Of a stretch of DNA of 64,000 bases, positions 23,031 through 31,743 are shown one piece after another. A program made the translations under genes and the position numbers. The notes below the pieces were generated by a model, which had not been told where the DNA came from, made no database searches, and saw only the letters and a program-made list of their open reading frames with translations. How positions within the stretch are numbered: position 1 is the first letter of the stretch; each line of letters starts with the position of its first letter. Origin of the DNA: DASXUX01 sp036504595. Lineage in GTDB: Bacteria; Planctomycetota; SZUA-567; H5-PLA8. Location of the stretch: contig DASXUX010000010.1 in assembly GCA_036504595.1 (NCBI GenBank), positions 62,001-126,000 of the forward strand. The letters run 5' to 3'.

Positions 23031-24509
23031 ATGGCACACGTGTTCCAGACCTTCAAGAAAGACGAGAAGCCGCATCCGCGCTGGCGGTTCGAGTACCGCG
23101 ACTGGCGGGGGAGGAAGAAGAAGGGAACTGGCTATGCGTCAAAGTCCGAGACGCTGAAACTGGCGATGAAACTGGAGCGCGAAGCCTACGAAGTTCGCAA
23201 GGGCTATCGCCCGCCGCCCAAGGCCAGCTACTTGCACCGGGCGCGTCCGTTCAACGAAGTCGCTGCCGAGTTCACTGCGTGGGGAAACGCGCAAGGCGGG
23301 CGCTGCGGCAAACCGTGGAGTCGCGGGCACGCTCGAATGCGCGAAACCTACCTGACGTGGTGGAAAGACCGTCTTGGACTTGAAGTGCTTGGCGACGTTG
23401 AAGATGTCCTGCCGCGCGTTGAGAAAGCGTTGCAGGAACTCCAACGGAAGAACAAAGCCGGAAAGACGCTGGCGCACTATGCGGATGGGTTGGCAGCCTT
23501 TTGCGACTGGTGTGAAGAACGTGGTTACTTGGAGAGTGATCCTTTGAAGGGCTTGGCTCCTTTCGACAAGACACCCAAGACCGTCCGCCGCGCAATGACG
23601 CAAGAGGAGATTCGCAGACTGCTGGAGGCTTGCGCCCCACACCGACGACTCCTCTATGAAGTCGCTTCCTGCACCGGGTTGCGGGCGGGCGAACTCCGCG
23701 CACTGACCACTGCAAACCTAGACGATGCGCGGGGCGGGTTGACGCTGGACGCGAGTTGGACGAAAAACCGCAAGGGCGGTTTCCAGCCGTTGCCGTCCAT
23801 GTTGGTGGCGAGGCTGAGGACTTGGGCAGGCGAACGTCGGGCCGAGCAACTCTACCAGACCTACACGCGCAAGAAGGACAAGCCGCCGCCAGAAAATCCG
23901 TTGCTGTACGTCCCGTCGCATCCAGCGCGGGAACTCGACGAAGACCTAACGGCGGCGGGCATCCCAAAGTGGGCACCAGGGGGAAAGCTGGACTTCCACG
24001 CGTGCCGCGTCGCCTACACGACGTTTGTGATCGAGGCCGGGGCGAACGTCAAGGAAGCGCAGTCGCTCGTTCGTCACGCGACGCCGCAGCTCACGTTGGA
24101 CGTCTATGCAAGGACGCGGTCAGACAGATTGGCCGAAGTTGCGGAGCGTGTTGGCGCTGTTGTTTTGGCCGAAACCGCCCCAAAACTGCCCCAAAGGCTG
24201 GCGGTTGGCGCCGAAGCCTTCAATGCAACCCAAGAGCCGACATCTGGTTGCACTGAGCCTTTAATGGTGGAGGCGGCGGGAATCGAACCCGCGTCCCAAG
24301 ATGCATCTAACGGAGCTTCTACGCGTGTAGCCAAGCGACTTTACGGATCTCCTCGCCTCGTCAGCGCAGCTTTGGCATGCTCCGACGCGGCCAGCCCGGT
24401 TGCTCTCATCTGCGTCGCTTCGGACCGGAGCAACACAGACCAGCCTGTTTTAGCGACGCAACTGAGGACGCCACAGGCGGGGCTTCCACAGTCGCGTTGC
24501 TGGAGCTAA
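23031..24509 (+). CDS. int: Tyrosine recombinase (integrase) of the ssrA element
   Basis: Site-specific recombinase, 492 residues as it stands. The N-terminal part (1-190) has arm and core-binding regions with the basic YRDWRGRKKKGTGY. The catalytic domain shows TGLRAGELRALT (first Arg, about 224), HACRVAYTTF (His and second Arg, about 327-330), LVRHATPQLTLDVYART (His about 351 and the nucleophile Tyr about 361). All active-site residues are present. From residue about 412 the frame enters the attachment site and then reads antisense through most of ssrA, so the last 72 residues are not element DNA. In the excised circle the tail would be the 101 residues now stranded at 16794-17098. Confidence 0.92.
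   Translation: MAHVFQTFKKDEKPHPRWRFEYRDWRGRKKKGTGYASKSETLKLAMKLEREAYEVRKGYRPPPKASYLHRARPFNEVAAEFTAWGNAQGGRCGKPWSRGHARMRETYLTWWKDRLGLEVLGDVEDVLPRVEKALQELQRKNKAGKTLAHYADGLAAFCDWCEERGYLESDPLKGLAPFDKTPKTVRRAMTQEEIRRLLEACAPHRRLLYEVASCTGLRAGELRALTTANLDDARGGLTLDASWTKNRKGGFQPLPSMLVARLRTWAGERRAEQLYQTYTRKKDKPPPENPLLYVPSHPARELDEDLTAAGIPKWAPGGKLDFHACRVAYTTFVIEAGANVKEAQSLVRHATPQLTLDVYARTRSDRLAEVAERVGAVVLAETAPKLPQRLAVGAEAFNATQEPTSGCTEPLMVEAAGIEPASQDASNGASTRVAKRLYGSPRLVSAALACSDAASPVALICVASDRSNTDQPVLATQLRTPQAGLPQSRCWS
24268..24291. repeat. attR: 24-bp repeat within ssrA
   Basis: Identical to attL at 16770-16793. It covers the T-arm/acceptor strand of tmRNA and codons about 413-420 of the recombinase gene. 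The element lies between the two copies (about 7.5 kb). Confidence 0.93.
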
Positions 24510-24515
24510 CTTCCG

Positions 24516-24545
24516 TTAGGCAGCAAGGGCCAAATCGTTATTGGC
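24516..24545 (-). other. tmRNA tag reading frame
   Basis: Resume codon GCC to stop TAA encodes A-N-N-D-L-A-L-A-A, so with the alanine carried by tmRNA the degradation tag is (A)ANNDLALAA. It ends in the usual LAA recognised by ClpXP-type proteases. Confidence 0.9.
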
Positions 24546-24655
24546 AATTGTTACATGCACGGTGTTTTACGAGGCCTCCATGCAACCTCGACGCGCAGCC
24601 GCCATCTTCCGCGATCCGGTCGAAACCTTTTCGCCCCCGGCGAACTGACCCCATC

Positions 24656-24684
24656 AGTATATCGCACCGGCAGCACTGCGGCAA
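24656..24684 (-). promoter_or_regulatory. Sigma-70-type promoter of ssrA
   Basis: On the minus strand TTGCCG (24684-24679) and TATACT (24661-24656) are separated by exactly 17 bases. The mature tmRNA 5' end is 17 bases beyond the -10 box, leaving a short leader for RNase P to remove. Confidence 0.6.
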
Positions 24685-24706
24685 GCAGGTCGTTCGCAAG
24701 ACGCTG

Positions 24707-27067
24707 TTATTTAGAAATCGTTGTCCGGTGCTTTCCGGCCGAAAGGACTCTGGAGCCCACTTCGGCTTCAGCGCCTTCTGGCACGCGCAGTTCGATCTCC
24801 AGGCCACCTTTAGGCGTCTTCGACCAGAGCAACTCGATATCCCCTTGCGGCGTCGGGACCACGCCTTCGGCATCGGTCAGGTCCATGCTCTCGGGCGCGA
24901 CGCGGAAGCGCTTCCAACCCGGCGCGAGAGGCGAGAGGCCGAGAACATTTCGTGATAGGAAGGCTGTGGGATGAGTGGACCACGCGTGGCAACGACTGAT
25001 GCCCGGCCGCAACGCAATTTCTTCCCACCATGTCGGCGCACCCTGCTGGAGCATATAGCCCCACGTCCGGCGAAGATCGTCGAGCGCAACAGTTCCCAAT
25101 CCCAACTTCGCCAGAGCCTGATGCACGAAGCAACGGAAGAACAGGCTGGTCCGAACACGGCCACTGCTGTCTTCGGTCGCGGGTGGTGGCAGGAAGTCAC
25201 CGAGGACATCGGCAACGGGGCCGGTGCGATCTTCATCGCGTTTGCCAAGGACATTCAGCAGCACGGCCAGCGCGATCGCATGCTGGCTGACGACATCACC
25301 CGGTTCGCCGGTGCGCACATCCACGCTTTCGACCAGCAGATTCCGCCCGCTGGTCGCGAAAACCATAAAGATGCGATCGTTGAGCGCAGCGGCGTGGCGG
25401 GTGCAGTGATTGGCGAGGCCCGAATCTTCAAGTGCGTGGCCGATTCGAGCGGACGCATGCAGCGCCTGGAGATACAGCAAGTTGAACGTGGCCGAGAGGT
25501 TTTCGCGATCCAGTCCCGGCGCGCTGTCGAGAAACAACGCGTAGTTTGGCGCGGCGCCGAGCAAGCCACGCTCGCCTTCGTGCAGCGAGAAGAAACTCAG
25601 CACGCGCTCGACCGTTGCCCGGTGTTCCTTCAGCACGTCCAGGTCACCCGTGAACTGATAGTACTCGTCCAGGGAGATCAGCCAGTGCAGACTGTAATCA
25701 AGCAGGGCGCTCTCGGCGCGTTCGCTCGGCGCAACGCCAAGTAACAATCCCTCGGGCATCAACGCGGCGCTCTGCGCCATCAGTTGCAGGGCGCGCCGAT
25801 ACAGCACCCGATCGCCGAAGGCGTAGAACGCAGTCATGCCCGCGATGCGCGCCGCGGCCCAGCCCTGCTCCTGCCGCTCCGGACAGTCCATGAACGTGTC
25901 CGCCATGCAATGTCGCAGCGTGTGGACACCTGTCTCCCAAATCTTATTCAGCGTCTTGTCGGAACACGCGAAGCGGCCGCGTGGAGCGCCTGGGTAACTT
26001 GCATCAAGCATCTTCAGCTTGCGGATCGATAGGGCTTGGCGAACGTTTCGCGCCACCAGCGTCAGATACCGGAAGCCTCGCGGCTGAACGCTCTCGAAAA
26101 CGTTGTCACCCTTGCGGCAAGCCAGCCGGTCTCCCAAGCTCGCGCCGGAATCGTCCAGATCGTAGAGCAGATCACAGATCTCGCCACCTGCCGCGCCAGC
26201 AACTTCGAGATGAGGCCAGCCGTAGCGCGTTTCGCCGAAATCGAGCGTCATGCCACTGCAGCGACCGGCCGGCTGGGGCGCGATCTCTCCCCTTCCCTGC
26301 TCCACCAGCGAACGGCACCGCCGGAGTTCCTCTTTCTGGATGGATCGGCCGGAGGTCTCGCGGCGCGCCAGTTCAGAGACATCAGCGGCTCGCTGCAGAC
26401 CGGCAACGGAATCTGCTTGCGCAAGATCCGGCGCCTCAAAACACGCACAGACCTCCCGCGGCTGAACGGCGGTCGTTTGCAGCAGCGGGACGGAACGCGG
26501 CTCCAGTTTGCGCCACGGCAAAATTCCGGGTTCGCCGAGCACTCGCGCCGCGTCCCAGCCACTGTCATCAAACTCTGGGAGGAGCCAGTCGCCACCAACG
26601 GGGAACGCGGCGAGGTCGAGATGCTCCTGGAAACCGAGTGATGGGTGACAGCGCGCCACGTACTGGCGGTATGCTCCGGCCGTGCACTTCCAGTTCGCAT
26701 CCGTGTCGAACGCTATCGTTTTGCCCGGGCCACAATCGGCGGAGCCTTCCAAAAACAGTCCGGCACGGTCGCGGAAGACACTCAGCCCCGTCGAGACGCC
26801 CAATGAAAGCACATGCACTGCGAGCACGTTGCGGCCGGGGCGAAGAAATGTGGAAATATCGAGTTTTCCATCGACTTGCAGTGCGTGTGGAAACCCGCGC
26901 GCGGGCCCCCGCAGCACACACTCACCATTAGCATACAATCGGTAGAAAGTGTCCGCCGTGATGACGATCAGGGCGCGAATCGGCGCCGCCGGCAGTTCAA
27001 AGGACCTGCGAAACCAGACGTGCTGGTTGGGCTCCTGCCGGCCGGTCCAGATCCACTGAGGGCCCAT
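24707..27067 (-). CDS. GH78-like alpha-L-rhamnosidase family protein
   Basis: A 786-residue probable glycosidase starting at the ATG at 27067, 27 bases after the rsfS stop. N-terminal beta domains (WIWTGRQEPNQHVWFRRSFEL, then FYRLYANGECVLRGPARG) are the sugar-binding jelly rolls of GH78 proteins. The C-terminal part is a six-hairpin toroid with HCMADTFMDCPERQEQGWAA, the place where GH78 enzymes carry the DCPxRxER catalytic motif. Here the sequence is changed (Gln and missing residue), so activity or specificity may differ. No clear signal peptide is seen with this start. Its job is probably breakdown of rhamnose-containing plant or microbial polysaccharide. Confidence 0.7.
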   Translation of the reverse strand: MGPQWIWTGRQEPNQHVWFRRSFELPAAPIRALIVITADTFYRLYANGECVLRGPARGFPHALQVDGKLDISTFLRPGRNVLAVHVLSLGVSTGLSVFRDRAGLFLEGSADCGPGKTIAFDTDANWKCTAGAYRQYVARCHPSLGFQEHLDLAAFPVGGDWLLPEFDDSGWDAARVLGEPGILPWRKLEPRSVPLLQTTAVQPREVCACFEAPDLAQADSVAGLQRAADVSELARRETSGRSIQKEELRRCRSLVEQGRGEIAPQPAGRCSGMTLDFGETRYGWPHLEVAGAAGGEICDLLYDLDDSGASLGDRLACRKGDNVFESVQPRGFRYLTLVARNVRQALSIRKLKMLDASYPGAPRGRFACSDKTLNKIWETGVHTLRHCMADTFMDCPERQEQGWAAARIAGMTAFYAFGDRVLYRRALQLMAQSAALMPEGLLLGVAPSERAESALLDYSLHWLISLDEYYQFTGDLDVLKEHRATVERVLSFFSLHEGERGLLGAAPNYALFLDSAPGLDRENLSATFNLLYLQALHASARIGHALEDSGLANHCTRHAAALNDRIFMVFATSGRNLLVESVDVRTGEPGDVVSQHAIALAVLLNVLGKRDEDRTGPVADVLGDFLPPPATEDSSGRVRTSLFFRCFVHQALAKLGLGTVALDDLRRTWGYMLQQGAPTWWEEIALRPGISRCHAWSTHPTAFLSRNVLGLSPLAPGWKRFRVAPESMDLTDAEGVVPTPQGDIELLWSKTPKGGLEIELRVPEGAEAEVGSRVLSAGKHRTTISK

Positions 27068-27093
27068 GGATTCCCCACCGCATGCCCAAAGCG

Positions 27094-27465
27094 CTACTCT
27101 CTGGCCGCCGCCATAGCGGGCTCGTTCGTCCAATCGACTTTGGGCGCATCGCCCCAAAGGGATTCCAGTGAGTAGTAGTCGCGCAGATCCGGCGAGAAAA
27201 TGTGGATGACGCAATCGCCGAAATCGAGCAGCACCCAGCGGCCGGACGCGTTGCCTTCCTGGCCGATCTTGTGGACTCCGATTGCTTTCAGGTCATGCGC
27301 AATCGTCTCGATGATGGCACGCGTCTGCGATTTCGATTGTGCCGTCACCAGAACGAAATAGTCCGTGATATCGGTCAGTCCGCGCAAGTCGTAGATGACA
27401 ATATCCGAACCCTTTTTGTCGTCCGCGGTTCGAGCGGAAAAAATGGCAATCTCCCGGCCAGTCAT
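27094..27465 (-). CDS. rsfS: Ribosome silencing factor RsfS
   Basis: A 123-residue protein that binds the large ribosomal subunit protein L14 and blocks subunit joining during starvation. The family core is clear: KGSDIVIYDLRGLTDITDYFVLVTAQSKSQTRAI, then GRWVLLDFGDCVIHIFSPDLRDYYSLESLWGDAP. GGAGG lies 11 bases before the ATG. Length is typical. It follows the ABC export operon on the same strand; in most bacteria it sits next to nadD, which is not seen here. Confidence 0.93.
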   Translation of the reverse strand: MTGREIAIFSARTADDKKGSDIVIYDLRGLTDITDYFVLVTAQSKSQTRAIIETIAHDLKAIGVHKIGQEGNASGRWVLLDFGDCVIHIFSPDLRDYYSLESLWGDAPKVDWTNEPAMAAARE

Positions 27466-27579
27466 CCAGTTATAAGCCTCCAGCGCTGTAGAACGAAGTT
27501 CGCTGCCCTCACACTATCTCAGTTTCAGTCCATCCGCAAGTCGGCAGAACACGAAGAGGGGAAAAAGGGAGACAGCAGC

Positions 27580-28686
27580 CTATGGAGGCAGCCCCGCGTT
27601 TTTCCGCTTGGTCTCTGCGTTGGCGCGACGGTAATCATAGTACTTTTTCAGCAGGTCTGGCATGTTTGTGGCCGTCTCGGTGAAGAGGTTCTGGCGGCGG
27701 TAGTGCTCAAAGCGATTGTACGCTTCGACAGCGTTCTTGACGCTCGCAGCGGCATCCTCCAACTTGCCTTCCTTCTTCAGCCGTTCGGCTTTGTCAAGAT
27801 GGAAGACCATCTGTTCGTAGAGGCAAAACTTCAGATTCGTGGGAACTGAAAATTCATCGGTGATGCCGCGGTCGTGCACGTTTCGGCGGATGACTTCGAC
27901 CCACCACTCTTCCGAGCCCCAGTCGTCCCAGTTGCGGCATTCGGCGGCCGGCTTCTTCGCGCGCCAGTGGCCGAGGTGTTCGATGCACTGACCGAACTGG
28001 CGTTCGCTGCGCAACGGGACGGGATCGGTGTTGGTCTCGATGGATTTCCAGAAATAGTAAGCGGCGTAGCGCAGGTTCTCGTCCGCGCGTTCGCTACCCT
28101 TCCAGGCTCGTTCGCCACTGAAAACGGTGCGCCGCTGGTCGTCGGTCAGATCCTCGATCGCTGGCAATTCCTTCTTCACGAGCTCCTTGCAGTTGCCGAC
28201 CTTGATGTCGCCCAGGCGATCAAAATACTGATAGCCGAGTTCAAACCAAAGGCTGTAGTTGCGGTAGTTGCGCTCCAAGCCTTTTTCAAGCGTCGCGAGG
28301 CCGGACTTGATCCAGTACCACTTGTCTTCAGCGGTTTCCGCGCGGTACGCCAGATTGTACGAAAGGTTGTACGCCTGGAACGCGTGCACCTGCGTGAACG
28401 TGGGCTGCAGTTTCAGGATCATGTCGCAGAGCAGCTTCAGTTCGTAGTAGCGGCCAGCGTCCTGCAAGCGCGTCGCTCGCACCCACAGGATATCGGCGAG
28501 AATTCCACGGAAGCCGCCGAGAGCCAGAAAGCTGACTTCCAGAGCGCCTTTCTCGGACTGCGCCCATGTCAAACTCGCTTCCTTGCGGCGAGCCTCGACG
28601 CGCTGCTGCACGATCCCAGAAAGGATCAGGGCCACGAGCCCAACGCAAAGCCACAGGCGGACGCGGCGGTCGCGAAGCAGATTCAT
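27580..28686 (-). CDS. Membrane-anchored helical (TPR-like) protein of the ABC operon
   Basis: A 368-residue product whose ATG overlaps the permease stop by 4 bases. A single N-terminal membrane helix (WLCVGLVALILSGIVQQ, about 10-27) is followed by helix pairs with TPR-like spacing (LQDAGRYYELKLLCDMILKLQPTFTQVHAFQAYNLSYNLAY). Unusually many Trp, Tyr and Asp residues occur around 240-275. I do not recognise a named family. Tight coupling suggests that it is a periplasm-facing partner of the adjacent ABC permease. Confidence 0.7.
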   Translation of the reverse strand: MNLLRDRRVRLWLCVGLVALILSGIVQQRVEARRKEASLTWAQSEKGALEVSFLALGGFRGILADILWVRATRLQDAGRYYELKLLCDMILKLQPTFTQVHAFQAYNLSYNLAYRAETAEDKWYWIKSGLATLEKGLERNYRNYSLWFELGYQYFDRLGDIKVGNCKELVKKELPAIEDLTDDQRRTVFSGERAWKGSERADENLRYAAYYFWKSIETNTDPVPLRSERQFGQCIEHLGHWRAKKPAAECRNWDDWGSEEWWVEVIRRNVHDRGITDEFSVPTNLKFCLYEQMVFHLDKAERLKKEGKLEDAAASVKNAVEAYNRFEHYRRQNLFTETATNMPDLLKKYYDYRRANAETKRKNAGLPP

Positions 28687-30089
28687 CGGCCGACCTCCCG
28701 CTTGTGGAAGAGCAGCACGCCCGGCGCCGCCCAGGCGAGCGCACGCAGAACGCCCATGGTCAACATGGCTTCGGCCACGGCCCAACCGGTCACGATGTTG
28801 CCTTCAACAAATGCCGTTGGACCGCCGGCCGCTCGGAAGTCTGGCATGACGCTCAGCACGGTATTCAGAAAGAACTCGGCGATTCCGCTGCGCTGGCCGG
28901 CATCGGTGCCCATGGCTTGAGCGACGCCGGCGCTGGTCTGCATCAGTTCCAGTGCGCTGCGAGACAGTTCGCCGCTGATAACCAGCAAAATGCCCAAGGC
29001 GATCGTGACAGGGAAGGACAGCACGCCCGACCAACCAGTTGTGATCAGTGCCAGCACCCAGCCTTGCAGCGCCATCAACAGCAGGGACTTGCCCAGGTTG
29101 CTGAAAAGCGTGTCCACCGGAATGCCAATCTTGACTCCCGCAACCACCGACGGCGGAAGACGTCCCTGTGGCGAAGCGGACAAAGTCACGGCCAATGTGC
29201 CGGCCTTGAGCTCCTCTGGCTTGAAGTAGAGCTCGAACGGACGGTCTTGTGGAACGGATGTTGTGCGCTCCAACAACGGCTTTGCATCGTCCTGATATCC
29301 AATACGGAAGCCCAAGTTCTCAATGTGCGAGGCGAAGGTGCGAGTCGAGGAGATCTGGAACTTCAGCGAGAGCTCTTCTGCGCCCAGAGCGCCGGGATCG
29401 ATATTAAACAGCCAAGTGTTGGCGGTGCCCGGTCGGATGATCTTCATCGACGCGTACTTGCTGGCTTCGTTGCTGGCGAGAAGGTACTCGCGGCCGGTCA
29501 GAGCGCTCCGGCGCAGGTCAGACCACGTGCCGGAGGTAATCATGCTTCCGGGCAGGCGAGTCTCGTGACGAAGCGGAACGGCGCGCACCAACACGGCGGT
29601 CATCGCTACGACGCCCAGAAGGAACAACACGTCCAGCGCGAAAAAACCAAGCGCTTTGCCGAGCAGAATGGCCCAGCGCGGCACGGGTTTGGTGCCGAAG
29701 GTGTGCATGATCCGGCTCTCGATTTCCTGAGCGACCGAGAGCGCCGAAAGCAAGACGATCAGCGATGCGCCAAGAAACTCGCCGGCGGAAAGGCCGTAGT
29801 TGAGCACCACGGCGGCGCGCCCGGCGTGCGTGCCATCTCCATCTGACATATAGGCCAGCAACCCGACCAGCAAGGCGAGCGCAAAAACGGTCCACAACAC
29901 CTTCACGCGAAGACCTTCGCGAAACGCCAGCGTGGCGACGGCAAAAATCTGGCGCAGAAGCCGTCGCGCGCGTCCGCCCGGGTAGAGGATCACCGTCAGG
30001 ACAAGGCCGATGGCGATCCAGACCAGCGCGATGGCCGCGCCGCGGCTGCCCGTTGCTTTTTGAATAGCCCCAAACACGATTTCGTTCAT
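28683..30089 (-). CDS. ABC-2-type transporter permease
   Basis: A 468-residue inner-membrane protein with about seven hydrophobic segments: one near residue 25, a pair around 60-120, others near 165, 330-370 and the last at 430-460. A large soluble loop (about 190-330) with beta-rich character lies between them. QEIESRIMHTFGTKPVPRWAILLGK is the typical cytoplasmic loop of ABC-2 permeases that meets the ATPase. It works with the ATPase encoded upstream at 30602-31531 and the anchored protein downstream. Substrate unknown. Confidence 0.75.
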   Translation of the reverse strand: MNEIVFGAIQKATGSRGAAIALVWIAIGLVLTVILYPGGRARRLLRQIFAVATLAFREGLRVKVLWTVFALALLVGLLAYMSDGDGTHAGRAAVVLNYGLSAGEFLGASLIVLLSALSVAQEIESRIMHTFGTKPVPRWAILLGKALGFFALDVLFLLGVVAMTAVLVRAVPLRHETRLPGSMITSGTWSDLRRSALTGREYLLASNEASKYASMKIIRPGTANTWLFNIDPGALGAEELSLKFQISSTRTFASHIENLGFRIGYQDDAKPLLERTTSVPQDRPFELYFKPEELKAGTLAVTLSASPQGRLPPSVVAGVKIGIPVDTLFSNLGKSLLLMALQGWVLALITTGWSGVLSFPVTIALGILLVISGELSRSALELMQTSAGVAQAMGTDAGQRSGIAEFFLNTVLSVMPDFRAAGGPTAFVEGNIVTGWAVAEAMLTMGVLRALAWAAPGVLLFHKREVGR

Positions 30090-30177
30090 CTGACCCTAAC
30101 CGTGTAGCGCATCAGAACCGCGACCGTAAGGAAGCGGCCGTCAAGGAGTCGCCAGACGCCGTCCCAGAGCCCCGATT

Positions 30178-30455
30178 CTGTCCAAAACTGCACATGTGCC
30201 GCGTGCCCACCGCTGGCTTGACTGCGCTTCAGCGCAGTTTCCAGCAGTACGCTGTCCTGTCCAGAACTGCACCGTGCGTCGTAGGACATTTCGCCGAATT
30301 GTCCATCGTCCGGTCGTCCAGTCTGTAAAAAAGTGCACATGTGGTGCTGAATGAGTGGCAGCGGCGACCGTCCTTCAGCGCTTCTCTTGTCCAGAACTGC
30401 ACCGTGCGTCTTGCCCCCAGGCGTCATCGGCCGCCTGTAAAAAAGTGCACATGTG
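30178..30455. repeat. Five interspersed ~21-bp repeats in the ABC operon gap
   Basis: Copies at 30178-30198, 30257-30276, 30323-30343, 30387-30406 and 30435-30455 share a form that reads on the minus strand as CACATGTGCA..TT....ACAG. Copies 3 and 5 are identical; copies 2 and 4 are nearly so. Spacers are unequal (58, 46, 43 and 28 bases). The odd copies contain the palindrome TGCACATGTGC. The whole gap 30090-30601 between permease and ATPase holds no convincing gene. Confidence 0.75.
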
Positions 30456-30601
30456 CAGCGCGCCAACCCGTTCATCGCATCAGAGAACCCGCCAACTTCT
30501 AAGGCTGGCTCCTCCTTACTTTGGTGACGCCTCAACCCAAAGAAGTTTGCATAAATATTCGCATTTTGTTCGGTACTCTTACGCCCCCCCACTCCCGCTG
30601 T

Positions 30602-31531
30602 CTAGCGCTGTTTCGCCCCGTCTCCCCGTCCCCCCGTCGCCCCGTCTTGTTTTTCCCGCTCGCGCTGCACGACCTGCATGAACAACGTCTCCAGACGCTG
30701 GCGGCGGCGATGGGCGTCGAGCACTTCGCCGCCTTTGCTTTGCACTTCCGCTTTCACCACTGCGAGCGACGTATCATCCAGATTGCGGATCGCGACTTCG
30801 GTCACGTCGCCCATTTCGAGCAGGTCGCTGACCTTCCCTTCGAGTTGCAGCCGCCCGCGGTAAAGCATCGCGATGCGATCGCAAAGGTCTTCCACATCGC
30901 CAAGCAAATGTGACGAGAGCAAAACGGTCTTGCCCTGAGCTTTCAGGTCCAGGATCAGATCCTTGATCTCGCGCGAAAGAATCGGGTCCATGCCGCTGGT
31001 CGGTTCGTCGAGCAGGATCAGTTCGGGATCGTTGATCAGGCACTGCGCCAGACCCACACGGCGCACCATGCCTTTCGAATACTCCTTCAGCGGCCGCTTC
31101 CGAGCGTGCGTCAACCCGACCCGCTCGATCAGCTTTGCTGCTCGTTCGCGGCGGACCTCCGCCGGCAGATCGAACAGCCGGCCGTAGAAATCAAGCGTCT
31201 CTTCGGCGTTCAAAAAGCGGTGCAGGTACGATTCTTCCGGCAGATAGCCGATCTTCTGTTTGGCTTGAACATCGCGCGGATCGGCGCCGAGCACCCGGAT
31301 CGTGCCGGCCGTCGGAAAAATCAGCCCCAGCACCAGTTTGATCGTCGTCGTCTTTCCTGCGCCGTTGGGGCCGAGCAGCCCGAAGATCTCACCCTTGCGG
31401 ACGGTCAGGTTGAGGTTCTCGACCGAACGCACCGTCGGGCGGCCCCAAATGTCCGTAAAATCTTTCGTAAGCCCTGAACACCAGAGAACCGGTTCGCCGT
31501 GCGGGTTGTTGGGAGCGGGGGAACTTTGCAT
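30602..31531 (-). CDS. ABC transporter ATP-binding protein
   Basis: A 309-residue ATPase with Walker A GPNGAGKTT, the stretch KRPLKEYSKGMVRRVGLAQCLI carrying the signature, Walker B ELILLDEPTSGMD and the switch His in SSHLLGD. This is the layout of ABC-2 exporter subunits (for example CcmA or NatA types). The first in-frame ATG directly follows a 49-bp run of 7-bp repeats, so there is no Shine-Dalgarno sequence and the start is uncertain. It pairs with the permease at 28683-30089 despite the 512-base repeat-filled gap. Confidence 0.88.
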   Translation of the reverse strand: MQSSPAPNNPHGEPVLWCSGLTKDFTDIWGRPTVRSVENLNLTVRKGEIFGLLGPNGAGKTTTIKLVLGLIFPTAGTIRVLGADPRDVQAKQKIGYLPEESYLHRFLNAEETLDFYGRLFDLPAEVRRERAAKLIERVGLTHARKRPLKEYSKGMVRRVGLAQCLINDPELILLDEPTSGMDPILSREIKDLILDLKAQGKTVLLSSHLLGDVEDLCDRIAMLYRGRLQLEGKVSDLLEMGDVTEVAIRNLDDTSLAVVKAEVQSKGGEVLDAHRRRQRLETLFMQVVQREREKQDGATGGRGDGAKQR

Positions 31532-31580
31532 GTTGTCCGTGGTCGATGGTCCGTTGTCAGTGGTCCGTTGTCCGTTGCAG
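31532..31580. repeat. 7-bp tandem repeat, GTTGTCC/GTGGTCC type
   Basis: Seven consecutive heptamers (GTTGTCC, GTGGTCG, ATGGTCC, GTTGTCA, GTGGTCC, GTTGTCC, GTTGCAG) abut the start codon of the ABC ATPase and replace its leader. Confidence 0.85.
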
Positions 31581-31743
31581 ATATTACGCGCCATGCGTGC
31601 GAGTGGTTCGCTTCACAGGTGCGAGATATTGTGCGATAAGCGCGCTCGGCTGGCAAATGCTGTTGCGCGCTGCAGTTCTCCCCTCCCCGCCGAGGGGAGG
31701 GGCCGGGGGAGGGGTTTGCGGCAACGCCGCAAGTTCTCAGCAC

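Larger units (their letters stand above)
24265..24638 (-). ncRNA. ssrA: Transfer-messenger RNA (tmRNA)
   Basis: 374-nt tmRNA that rescues stalled ribosomes. The 5' end GGGGGCG (24638-24632) pairs with CGCCTCC near the 3' end; the third pair is G-U, the alanine identity element, and CCA is encoded at 24267-24265. The 5' region has the conserved GGTTTCGACCGG, and the T-arm GCGGGTTCGATTCCCGC is intact. The tag frame begins at a GCC resume codon downstream of GGCCTCGTAAAA and encodes ANNDLALAA. The element is integrated in the 3' end, which it regenerates. The terminal CCA comes from the element side, because the displaced copy at 16770 is followed by TTTT where CCA would be. Confidence 0.95.

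Noticed and set aside
30178..30455. Possible CRISPR array
   Set aside because: Repeats vary, spacers are 28-58 bases and unequal, and no cas gene is near.
30086..30592. A 168-codon minus-strand frame between ABC ATPase and permease, overlapping the permease start by 4 bases
   Set aside because: Its codons are largely the five interspersed repeats. The translation is low in hydrophobic pattern and matches no domain, and the overlap can arise by chance.
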